Assembly (NCBI RefSeq): GCF_903166585.1
Contig: NZ_CAESCM010000006.1
Location: forward strand, 1 to 64,000
Length of the DNA: 64,000 nucleotides
Direction of reading: 5' to 3'
DNA from: Pedobacter ghigonis
GTDB lineage: Bacteria; Bacteroidota; Bacteroidia; Sphingobacteriales; Sphingobacteriaceae
Part shown: piece by piece, positions 45,111 through 54,419 of the stretch
Position numbering within the stretch: position 1 is the stretch's first letter
How the letters are laid out: each line of letters starts with the position of its first letter
Position numbers and translations under genes: made by a program
Notes under the pieces: generated by a model
Databases searched by the model: none
What the model was told of the DNA's origin: nothing
The model's input: only the letters and a program-made list of their open reading frames with translations

Positions 45111-48100
45111 ATGATGAAAACTCATACTTTTTCGTCCCGAATAGGGATAGTCCGCAATACCTGTGTTGCAATCATCATTTTATTAACGCTCTTCTATTCC
45201 AAATCGTATGCGCAAACAAAAGTTTTTGCAAATAACGTATCTGCACAGAGCCATGTAGATAATGCAAACAATGCAACTTTAAACAACAACACCTTTGCTA
45301 CTGTAAATTCTTATGGTGGTATTGCCGTTGGTATAGGTAGCTATAGCGGAGAGTTGGAACTCAGATATCCGGCAGCAGTTTCTGCGGGTGTTACTTCCTA
45401 TATCAGGATTGATTTTGACGGAGATATTTTAAACAGGTTGCTGGGAGGTAGCCTGGGCGGCTTACTTGCCAATGTAGGCGGAACAGTTGTTCTGGGTAAC
45501 CACTCTTTTGAGGTTGGTGCCAGAAATGGTGCAACGACTATATTAAGCGGAAGCAGTACTGCAGCATTCTCTGCCGAAAATTTACGTTTGGTAAAAGATG
45601 CCAACGGATTCTTTTATGTAGCGATAACACCTACACAGGCTTACGACAGGGTATATATAAAAGATGTAACCAATGCGTTATTACTTGGTGTAGCCAATAA
45701 TACCAAGGTATATTATGCATTTTATACTTCCGGTACCGACCCCTGTGCCCAGGCATTTGCCACAGGTTACGAAGGCACAGGCATAACGCTCGATGCGCTT
45801 CAGCTCGGTAGTTCAGGCGTTACCAATAGCGAAAGGGCCATTGATGCTGATCCGAATAACTTTTCTCAACTCAGTTTAGGTATACTTGGCGTGGCATCAT
45901 CCATTAGCCAAAATTTTTATTTTGCAACGCCATCAAATGCAGGCGATGATTTTACTTTAAGACTTAGCTCAACACCAGCATTACTAACTGCCGGTGTTTT
46001 AAAAAATATAACGGTTACAGCCTATAACGGCAACCAGCAGGTGTACACCTCAACGGTTGATCCGGCTTTATTAAGTTTAGATTTACTGGGGCTGCTAAAT
46101 AGCGGTCAGCCGGCATCCATTCCATTCTCGCCCGGCTCCAATGTTGTTTTCGACCGGGTAAAAGTTACCCTCGGTTCACTGGTGAACCTAAACCTTACAC
46201 AAACCATTCAGGTTTACGGGGTAATCCGTTCGGCGGGAAGACCAACCTTTACTTCCCCTGCAAGTAATGCCATTGCTGCATGTTATAATACAACGGTAGC
46301 TTTACAGGCCACTACGCCAAGTACCAACGAACTGATCTGGTACGACGCGATAGAAGGAGGAACTGCATTGCAAACTGTTGCTTATAACGGCACCTTTACT
46401 ACGCCGGCATTAACGGCCAATAAAACTTACTATGTTTCGGCCCGCAGATTGGGTTGTACTGCCGAATCGGCCAGGGTACCTGTAGTTATTACAGTAAATC
46501 CGCAGATTATCTTTAACGGATCAACCTTAACCAATGCTACTGCAGGTTTTGCCTACGCTAAACAACTGGATGCCGCAACGGGAGGTACACCAGGTTATAC
46601 ATATGCCTTAGCTGCCGGCAGCACTTTGCCAGCTGGCTTAAGTTTATCGGCAAGCGGCGCAATAACCGGAACGCCAAGTGTAGCCAATACCTACACTTTT
46701 TCTGTTGTAGCAAAAGATACCAAGAACTGTACTTCAACGGCAACCTACAATTTAACCGTTACGGCAACCCTGGTACTTACTCCAGGCGCATTGCCTGAAG
46801 GTATAACAGGTAACGTTTATGCAACACAAACTATTCCGGCTGCAACAGGTGGAACAGGGCCTTATACTTATTCGGCCACGGGTGTTCCTCCGGGATTAAC
46901 CTTCAATCCAACCACCAGAGAAATTAGCGGAACACCAACCCAACCTGGTACTTATACCATTCCGGTTACAGTTGTTGATGCCAATGGCAATACGCTTACT
47001 TCGAATTATACGATAAAAATTACTGATCCTTTGGTGTTACCTGCAGCTACATTGGCTGATGGAACAACAGGAACAGCTTACCCTACACAGGTTATACCTG
47101 CAGCAACAGGAGGTACTACGCCTTATACCTATTCGGCAACGGGTCTTCCTCCGGGCTTAACTTTTAACCCATCAACCAGGGCAATTACCGGTACACCAAC
47201 AACTGCCGGTACTTATAGTGTACCTGTTACAGTAACCGATGTTGACGGCAAAACGATAACAACCAATTATAGCATTACGGTAAACAATCCTTTATTGTTG
47301 CCTGCCGCTACTTTGCCTGATGGAACAGAAGGAGCAGTTTACGCTACCCAAACTTTACCAGCTGCAACAGGTGGTGTTGGTCCCTATACTTATGTAGCTA
47401 CAGATTTACCTGCCGGACTGGCTTTTAACCCAGCTACTAGAGAAATTACAGGAACACCAACACAGGCAGGTAATTATGCCATTAGTGTTACCGTTACCGA
47501 TAGCCAGGGTAAAACGGCAAGCAATATCTATCCGATTAAAGTAAACGGAACGTTAAGCCTGCCAACCAAAACATTGCCTAACGGTGTAGTGGGCACAACT
47601 TACCCAACACAAACTTTACCTGCCGTAACAGGCGGTACTGCACCTTATACTTATGTAGCAACCAATCTGCCTCCGGGATTAACATTTGATCCGGTTACCA
47701 GAGAAATTTCGGGCACACCAACACAAGGTGGTACTTATAATGTTGCTTTAACTGCAACCGATGCTAACGGAAACAAAGCCACTACATCTTACGCCATAAC
47801 GGTAGGCGTGAGTGCTCCGGTTGTAGCTTCTGCTACAGTATGTTCGGGCAGCACGGCTACCTTAACGGTAAGCAATTTGCAACCAGGTGTAACTTATAAC
47901 TGGTATGCATCTACTGGTAGTACACCATTGGCAACCAACAACAACGGTACTTTTATAACACCGGCAGTGAACTCAGCAACTGTATTCTATGTAGAGGCGG
48001 TTTCGGGAACAGCGGTAAGTACAAGAACTTCAGTTTCGGTTTCGGTTAATCCGCCAGCTACTTTAGCAACGGTAACCACCAACAACCAGAATATCAATTC

Positions 48101-51100
48101 TGGTCAAACCACTACCTTAAATGCAACTGCCGATGCAGGTAACACCATTGCCTGGTTCGATGCACCAACTGCAGGAACACAGGTTGGAACAGGAAATTCG
48201 TTTACCACTCCGGCTTTAACAGCAACTAAAACTTATTATATTGAAACAACCAGCTCAAGTGGTTGTAAAAGCGCAAGCCGTGTAGCAGTAACTGTAACCG
48301 TAATTAACGGTGGTGGTGCAACAGCTTGTAATGCCGCAAACTCACAAAATTCTGGAATTACTGGCATTTGTTTATTGTGCGGAATTACCGGTGCAGGAAA
48401 TTCTACTGATGCTGATGCAACCAACTTTACCAGGATCAATTTAGCGGTAGGTGTTGGCGCAACAGGTTACCAACAGTTAATTTTCCCTGCGGCAGGTGTA
48501 GCTACTGATAGCATTCGCTTAGATTTGGCTTTACCAAGCGGTTTGGCCGATGTAGGTTTATTAAACAATATCACCGTTACCGTTTATAATGGTACAACGG
48601 TTGTAAAAACAACACAAATCAGTGCCTCATTATTAAACCTTCAACTTTTATCGGCTAACCGTTTTGCAGCAACTGTTGCAGCAGGTGGTGTGTACGATAG
48701 GGTACAGGTGAGCTTCGGCGCTGTAGTTTCGGCATTAAGCAGTTTAGATATTTATGGTGCAACCGTAGTTTATCCAAACCCAACTTTTATTTCTGGTGCA
48801 CAAACCATTTGCTCGGGTGGTACCGCAGCATTAAGTGCAACAGCAAACGGTGGTACAACCTTAGCCTGGTTCGATGCGCTTACAGGTGGCACCCAGGTGG
48901 GTACCGGAGCAAACTTTACTACTCCGGCTTTAACTGCAACTACTACTTATTATGTACAGGTTAGCAAAGGAAGCTGTGCAAATACAACAAGAGTACCCGT
49001 AACGGTGACTGTTAACCCAGCAATTGTATTTGCAGGCACAACTTTAACCAATGCAACAATTGCTTCGGCATATAGCAAACAGCTTCCGGTAGCCACTGGT
49101 GGTACCGCAGGTTATACTTATGCTTTAGCAGCAGGCAGCACCTTACCAGCTGGTTTAACCTTATCGCCAAGTGGTTTAGTAAGCGGAACACCAACTGCAA
49201 CGGGCAACCCAACTTTTGATGTGGTGGTTACCGATAGCAAAAACTGTACTGCAACAGCAACATTTGCTTTAACTGTAACTCCTGCGTTGGCTTTAGCTCC
49301 TGGTGCATTGCCTAATGGCGTAACCGGTACAGCCTATACTACAAACGGAATTCCGGCTGCTACTGGTGGCACGGGCCCATATACTTATTCGGCAGCAGGT
49401 GTGCCTCCGGGATTAACCTTTAACCCTGCAACAAGAGAAATTACAGGTACGCCAACACAAACCGGAACCTTTACTATACCAGTTACTGTAACTGATGCCA
49501 ATGGCAATACCATTACTTCCAGCTACACCCTTAAAGTAACCGATCCGCTGGTATTACCTGCAGCAACTTTGGCTAACGGAACTACCGGAACGGTTTATCC
49601 AACACAAACTATTCCATCGGCAACAGGCGGATCATCACCTTATACTTACGCAGCTACTGGTCTTCCTGCCGGATTAACCTTTAACCCTGCAACAAGAGAA
49701 ATTACAGGTACACCAACAGCTGCCGGAACGTTCACCGTACCGGTAACAGTTACCGACGCTGACGGAAAAACAGCAACAACCAATTATACCATTACTGTCG
49801 TTAATCCTTTATTGTTACCAGCAGCAACCTTGCCTGATGGAACAGAGGGAACACTATATGCCACACAAACTTTGCCAGCGGCAACAGGTGGTGTTGGTCC
49901 ATATACTTATGCAGGTACTAACCTTCCTGCCGGATTAACTTTTGATCCAGCTACAAGAACCGTTTCGGGCACACCAACACAAGCCGGAAATTATTCAATC
50001 GGCGTAACTGTCACTGATAGCGAGGGCAGAACCGCAAGTAATACTTATGCACTAAAAGTAATTGGTGTACTATCGTTACCGGGTGCAACTTTACCAAACG
50101 GTGTGGTTGGTACTGCGTATCCAACGCAAACATTGCCTGCGGTAACAGGAGGTACAGCACCTTATACTTATTTGGCAACAGGCCTTCCTCCGGGATTAAG
50201 CTTTAATACCGCAACAAGAGAAATTACAGGTACACCAACTGCAGGCGGAAACTATACCATTTCTTTAACTGCTACCGATGCAAACGGAAACAAGGCAACA
50301 ACAGCTTACAGCTTAACTGTTACCGTTAATGCACCAGTAGTGGCAGCAGCTACGGTTTGTGCCGGCAGCCCTGCTACCTTAAGTGTTAGCAATCTGCAGG
50401 CGGGCGTTACCTATAACTGGTATGCATCAACCGGAAGCACGCCACTGGCTACCAATAACAATGGTACCTTTGTAACCCCGGCAATAACTTCAGCTACCGT
50501 ATTTTACGTAGAAGCGGTATCCGGAACTGCGGTAAGTTCGAGAACAGCCGTAAATGTTTCGGTTAACCCGGCTGCAACTTTAGCAACGGTTACAACCAAC
50601 AGTCAGGTAATTAACAGCGGTCAGTCTACTACTTTATTGGCTACAGCCGATGCAGGTAATACCATTCAATGGTACGATGCTGCTACAGGAGGAAACCAGG
50701 TAGGAGCAGGTACTTCGTTTACCACACCGGCATTAACTGCCAACACTACTTATTATGTAGAAACGACCAGCAGCAATGGCTGTAAAAGCGCAAGTCGTGT
50801 AGCAGTAACCGTTACTGTTTTAAACGGTGGCGGCGGAACAGCTTGTAATGCTGCCAACGCGCAAAATTCAGGAATTAACGGAATTTGTTTACTGTGTGGT
50901 ATCACTGGTGCCGGAAACTCTACTGATGCTGATGCAACCAACTTCACCAGAATATCGCTAGCGGTAGGTGTAGGGGCATCAGGTTATCAGCAACTGATAT
51001 TCCAATCAGCTGGCGTGGCTACCGATAGCGTACGCTTAGATTTAGCCTTGCCAGGTGGCTTGTTAGATTTAACTGCCCTAGGCAATGTTACCGTAAATAT

Positions 51101-54100
51101 CATGAATGGTTCTACAGTGGTTAGAACGGTTCAGTTAAATTCATCATTATTAAACCTTCAGTTACTTTCTGGTAACCGTTTCGCTGCAACATTGGCTGCA
51201 GGTGGCGTTTACGATAGGGTACAGGTCAGCTTTGGCGGATTAGTTTCGGCTGTTACCAGCTTAGATGTATATGGTGCAACCGTTGTTTATCCAAACCCAA
51301 CTATAACTGCTGGTGCACAAACCATTTGTGCAGGTAGTACAGCTTCATTAGCAGCAACAGCAAATGGTGGTACTACATTGGCCTGGTTCGACGCGCCAAC
51401 AGGCGGTACACAACTTGCCACTGGCGAAACATTTACCACACCAGCTTTAACAGCTACCACTACTTACTACATTGAAGTAAGCAAAGGTACTTGTCCAAAT
51501 CCAACGCGTGTTCCGGTAACTGTAACCGTAACTCCAGCGCTTCCAACACCGGTATTGGCTACAATTGTCAATGTTTGTGAAGGTTCTTCAGCTACATTAT
51601 CTGTTGCCAATCCAGATGCTGCGGTAACTTACAAATGGTACGATGCTGCAGTAGCAGGTAACCTGGTATTTACAGGCGCAGTGTTTCAAACTCCGGCCTT
51701 AGCTACTGCTACAACTTATTATGTAGAGGCATCGCAAGGTAACTGTACCAGCGCTGCACGTGCTGTAGCTGCGGTATCGGTAAACCCTCGTCCGGGATTA
51801 CCAGTAGTAACCGCAAGTTCATCAACAGTAAGTGCTGGGCAGACTGCAATTTTAACAGCAACATCGGCTGATGCAACCAATACCTTTAACTGGTATACTT
51901 CTGCTGCTGCAACTACTCCGGTATATGTAGGTGCTACCTATGTAACGCCACCATTATTGGCTACCACAACTTATTATGTAGAATCGGTTTCTACCAATGG
52001 TTGTGCATCGGCTACGCGTGTACAGGTTACCATTACGGTAGATGGCAACGGATCTCCAAATCCGGTTCCTTGTGAGGCTGCAACTACTCAGGTTAGCGGT
52101 GTTACAGGTGTAGCCTTATTATCAGGCGTATTTAACCCAACACTGGCTATTGATAACGATACACAAACAGCTTCATCGCTGGTAATGCCGGTAGGCGCAT
52201 TAGGTGCTTCTGTTTATCAAAGAGTTGGTTTTGGATCATTATCTAAAGTTGGTGATACGGTACGTGTATTGGTATCATCGCCAGGAAAACTATTGTCACT
52301 TTCGTTATTAGGCAATGCATCAATCACCACCTATGTTGGAACCAACAGCAATGGCGATTCGAAACTGTTGAATGATAACTTAATCAATATTCAATTGTTA
52401 AGCGGCAATACACAGGCTTTAATCACTTTTGTACCAACAGCTGTTTTTGATGGTGTAGAAGTTAGGTTAAACTCTGGCTTATTAGGCGCATTAACTTCAA
52501 TAAATTTAAACTACGCACAACGTATATTGGTTGCTCCGACAGTAACAGCAGCTAATGTTACCGCTTGTGTGGGTGCTACCACCCAATTGCAGGTAAGCGA
52601 TCCATCAGCAGGATTAACCTACAGATGGTACGATGCTACCGGCACTTATTTAACTGGTAAAGATGGTATCATATTTACCACGCCGGTTTTAACAGGCGAC
52701 ACAAAATTCTATGTTGCAGCTGTTTCTCCAACAGGTTGTGTTAGCTACAAAACAGTAGTTAATGTAACTACTAACCCTGCTCCGGTAACACCTGATTTAC
52801 TTTCGGCACTGGTTAATACCTGTCCGAATACATCGGTTACCTTCCAGGTTAAAAACCCGGTTGTGGGTACAACTTACAACTGGTACGATAGTGCAACATC
52901 GAATACCGTATTGTTTACAGGTGATAACTTTACCACACCATTAATTACCGCAAATACCAGCTATTTTGTAGCCGCGGTAAACAGCTGCGGTACCTCATCA
53001 ACCAGAACGGAAGGTAAAATTGTATTGGGTACTATAGATATTCCGGTAATTACGCCACCGTCTGTAACCATCAGCGAAGGTTCAGTTGCCGTATTAAAAG
53101 CAACTTCGAGTACTGCAGGTGCAACCATTAACTGGTACACCACATCAAACGGAGTGGTGCCAATATTTACCGGTGAAACTTTTGTTACACCACAGTTAAC
53201 TGCAACAACAACTTACTATGTAGAAGCTACAATAGCGGGTGGTTGTACAGCTACCAGCAGAGCTACCGTTACCGTTACTGTTATTCCTAATGGTACACCG
53301 GTTACTACACCTTGTGGTGCTGCTATAACAACAGTGGCCAGTGGTGTTACGGGTGTGGCTGTTTTAGCAGGCGTTTTCAACCCAACTTATGCAGTTGATA
53401 ATGATGTGAATACAGGATCAAGCCTGGTTATTCCGGTAGGTTTATTGGGTGCTTCGGTTTATCACCAGGTTGGTTTTACCGGATTATCGAACGTAGGTGA
53501 TACCTTAAAAGTAAAAATTACTACACCTGGAGCATTGCTTTCGGTAGCGGTATTGCCAAACTTAACGGTAACTACTTTCCAGGGAACCACCAGCAATAAC
53601 GATGCGGTTTCTGTATCTAATCCATTAATCAGCTTAAAATTATTGTCAGGCGGAACTTCAGCTATATTAAGCTTTGTTCCAACCAGTAAATTCGACGGTG
53701 TAGAACTGAGATTAGGTTCAGGTTTACTTGGGGCATTAACATCAGTTAATTTAGATTATGCACAACGTGTAATTACTACCCCTACAGTAACATCAGCAAC
53801 GGCGAGTGCTTGCCAGGGCTCATCGGCCACATTAGGCGTGCAAAATCCACAGGCAGGTGTTGTGTACAAATGGTACTTAGGCACAACTTATCAGGCTGGA
53901 AAAGATGGTGCAACTTTCACCACCGACCCAACTTTAACTGCCGGTACTTATACTTATTCGGTAACTGCAACAGCTAATGGTTGCGAAACTGTGGGCACTA
54001 AAGTGGTAGTAACTATACTGCCTCCGGCAGCGCCTCCAATTGCTTCGACTACCAACCCGGCTACAACTTGTATCGGTACACCTGCAACTTTAAGTGTTCA

Positions 54101-54419
54101 GGCTGTAGCAGGCATCACCTATAACTGGTACGATGCAGCCGTTGGCGGAAACATGCTGGTTACCAACAACAGCAGCTTTACTACCCCTGCATCTCTTGCA
54201 GTTGGTCCGCATGATTATTATGTAGAATCGGTAAGTGGAGCAGGTTGTACAAACCCAACCCGTACAAAAGTTTCTATAACGGTTAATCCATCAGCAACTG
54301 CTGCCGATGTAACTGTGACCGGAACAACCTCATTATGTGCTTCGGGTACAGCAGTATTAACTGCAGCCAGCACTACAGTAACCAGTCCGGTGTTTACCTG
54401 GTATAGCGCGCTGCTTTAA
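45111..54419 (+). CDS. giant Ig-like repeat adhesin, 5' part (frameshifted before its C-terminus)
   Basis: This is the N-terminal 3102 residues of a cell-surface protein. It has a signal peptide (to about residue 35, SKSYAQ), then beta-rich modules: five copies of a module of about 150 residues of unknown fold (about 45740, 48320, 50845, 52070 and 53310), ten putative-Ig/He_PIG repeats (pattern PAATGGxGPYTYxATGLPPG, then TREITGTP) in two blocks, and many Ig-like repeats (NWYDAA, FTTPALTATTTYYVE). It stops at a TAA (54417-54419) in the middle of an Ig-like repeat. Restoring one base between 54408 and 54409 joins it to the frame ending at 57772, giving 4220 residues with a T9SS sorting domain. 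Without that domain this part could be exported but not surface-sorted. Adhesion is the likely role. Confidence 0.85.
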   Translation: MMKTHTFSSRIGIVRNTCVAIIILLTLFYSKSYAQTKVFANNVSAQSHVDNANNATLNNNTFATVNSYGGIAVGIGSYSGELELRYPAAVSAGVTSYIRIDFDGDILNRLLGGSLGGLLANVGGTVVLGNHSFEVGARNGATTILSGSSTAAFSAENLRLVKDANGFFYVAITPTQAYDRVYIKDVTNALLLGVANNTKVYYAFYTSGTDPCAQAFATGYEGTGITLDALQLGSSGVTNSERAIDADPNNFSQLSLGILGVASSISQNFYFATPSNAGDDFTLRLSSTPALLTAGVLKNITVTAYNGNQQVYTSTVDPALLSLDLLGLLNSGQPASIPFSPGSNVVFDRVKVTLGSLVNLNLTQTIQVYGVIRSAGRPTFTSPASNAIAACYNTTVALQATTPSTNELIWYDAIEGGTALQTVAYNGTFTTPALTANKTYYVSARRLGCTAESARVPVVITVNPQIIFNGSTLTNATAGFAYAKQLDAATGGTPGYTYALAAGSTLPAGLSLSASGAITGTPSVANTYTFSVVAKDTKNCTSTATYNLTVTATLVLTPGALPEGITGNVYATQTIPAATGGTGPYTYSATGVPPGLTFNPTTREISGTPTQPGTYTIPVTVVDANGNTLTSNYTIKITDPLVLPAATLADGTTGTAYPTQVIPAATGGTTPYTYSATGLPPGLTFNPSTRAITGTPTTAGTYSVPVTVTDVDGKTITTNYSITVNNPLLLPAATLPDGTEGAVYATQTLPAATGGVGPYTYVATDLPAGLAFNPATREITGTPTQAGNYAISVTVTDSQGKTASNIYPIKVNGTLSLPTKTLPNGVVGTTYPTQTLPAVTGGTAPYTYVATNLPPGLTFDPVTREISGTPTQGGTYNVALTATDANGNKATTSYAITVGVSAPVVASATVCSGSTATLTVSNLQPGVTYNWYASTGSTPLATNNNGTFITPAVNSATVFYVEAVSGTAVSTRTSVSVSVNPPATLATVTTNNQNINSGQTTTLNATADAGNTIAWFDAPTAGTQVGTGNSFTTPALTATKTYYIETTSSSGCKSASRVAVTVTVINGGGATACNAANSQNSGITGICLLCGITGAGNSTDADATNFTRINLAVGVGATGYQQLIFPAAGVATDSIRLDLALPSGLADVGLLNNITVTVYNGTTVVKTTQISASLLNLQLLSANRFAATVAAGGVYDRVQVSFGAVVSALSSLDIYGATVVYPNPTFISGAQTICSGGTAALSATANGGTTLAWFDALTGGTQVGTGANFTTPALTATTTYYVQVSKGSCANTTRVPVTVTVNPAIVFAGTTLTNATIASAYSKQLPVATGGTAGYTYALAAGSTLPAGLTLSPSGLVSGTPTATGNPTFDVVVTDSKNCTATATFALTVTPALALAPGALPNGVTGTAYTTNGIPAATGGTGPYTYSAAGVPPGLTFNPATREITGTPTQTGTFTIPVTVTDANGNTITSSYTLKVTDPLVLPAATLANGTTGTVYPTQTIPSATGGSSPYTYAATGLPAGLTFNPATREITGTPTAAGTFTVPVTVTDADGKTATTNYTITVVNPLLLPAATLPDGTEGTLYATQTLPAATGGVGPYTYAGTNLPAGLTFDPATRTVSGTPTQAGNYSIGVTVTDSEGRTASNTYALKVIGVLSLPGATLPNGVVGTAYPTQTLPAVTGGTAPYTYLATGLPPGLSFNTATREITGTPTAGGNYTISLTATDANGNKATTAYSLTVTVNAPVVAAATVCAGSPATLSVSNLQAGVTYNWYASTGSTPLATNNNGTFVTPAITSATVFYVEAVSGTAVSSRTAVNVSVNPAATLATVTTNSQVINSGQSTTLLATADAGNTIQWYDAATGGNQVGAGTSFTTPALTANTTYYVETTSSNGCKSASRVAVTVTVLNGGGGTACNAANAQNSGINGICLLCGITGAGNSTDADATNFTRISLAVGVGASGYQQLIFQSAGVATDSVRLDLALPGGLLDLTALGNVTVNIMNGSTVVRTVQLNSSLLNLQLLSGNRFAATLAAGGVYDRVQVSFGGLVSAVTSLDVYGATVVYPNPTITAGAQTICAGSTASLAATANGGTTLAWFDAPTGGTQLATGETFTTPALTATTTYYIEVSKGTCPNPTRVPVTVTVTPALPTPVLATIVNVCEGSSATLSVANPDAAVTYKWYDAAVAGNLVFTGAVFQTPALATATTYYVEASQGNCTSAARAVAAVSVNPRPGLPVVTASSSTVSAGQTAILTATSADATNTFNWYTSAAATTPVYVGATYVTPPLLATTTYYVESVSTNGCASATRVQVTITVDGNGSPNPVPCEAATTQVSGVTGVALLSGVFNPTLAIDNDTQTASSLVMPVGALGASVYQRVGFGSLSKVGDTVRVLVSSPGKLLSLSLLGNASITTYVGTNSNGDSKLLNDNLINIQLLSGNTQALITFVPTAVFDGVEVRLNSGLLGALTSINLNYAQRILVAPTVTAANVTACVGATTQLQVSDPSAGLTYRWYDATGTYLTGKDGIIFTTPVLTGDTKFYVAAVSPTGCVSYKTVVNVTTNPAPVTPDLLSALVNTCPNTSVTFQVKNPVVGTTYNWYDSATSNTVLFTGDNFTTPLITANTSYFVAAVNSCGTSSTRTEGKIVLGTIDIPVITPPSVTISEGSVAVLKATSSTAGATINWYTTSNGVVPIFTGETFVTPQLTATTTYYVEATIAGGCTATSRATVTVTVIPNGTPVTTPCGAAITTVASGVTGVAVLAGVFNPTYAVDNDVNTGSSLVIPVGLLGASVYHQVGFTGLSNVGDTLKVKITTPGALLSVAVLPNLTVTTFQGTTSNNDAVSVSNPLISLKLLSGGTSAILSFVPTSKFDGVELRLGSGLLGALTSVNLDYAQRVITTPTVTSATASACQGSSATLGVQNPQAGVVYKWYLGTTYQAGKDGATFTTDPTLTAGTYTYSVTATANGCETVGTKVVVTILPPAAPPIASTTNPATTCIGTPATLSVQAVAGITYNWYDAAVGGNMLVTNNSSFTTPASLAVGPHDYYVESVSGAGCTNPTRTKVSITVNPSATAADVTVTGTTSLCASGTAVLTAASTTVTSPVFTWYSALL
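46504..49019 (+). repeat. 2.52-kb tandem duplication, unit 1
   Basis: This unit encodes five He_PIG-type repeats, an Ig-like repeat, an NGGG linker, the unknown module beginning NSGITGICLLCGITGAGNST, and one more Ig-like repeat ending VTVTVNP. The next 2.52 kb repeats the same order and much of the sequence. Confidence 0.8.
49020..51537 (+). repeat. 2.52-kb tandem duplication, unit 2
   Basis: It matches unit 1 module by module at an offset of about 2516 bases. The segment NAQNSGINGICLLCGITGAG and the following STDADATNFTRI stretch are nearly identical to unit 1, while the He_PIG part has drifted more, so the duplication is not very recent or has been under selection. Confidence 0.8.
52071..54296 (+). 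repeat. pair of about 1-kb diverged repeats spaced 1242 bases
   Basis: The module beginning PCEAATTQVSGVTGVALLSG (from 52071) recurs as PCGAAITTVASGVTGVAVLA (from 53313). Both are followed by two Ig-like repeats, including the shared GKDG.. FTT segment. Similarity is clear in protein and weaker in DNA. Confidence 0.7.
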
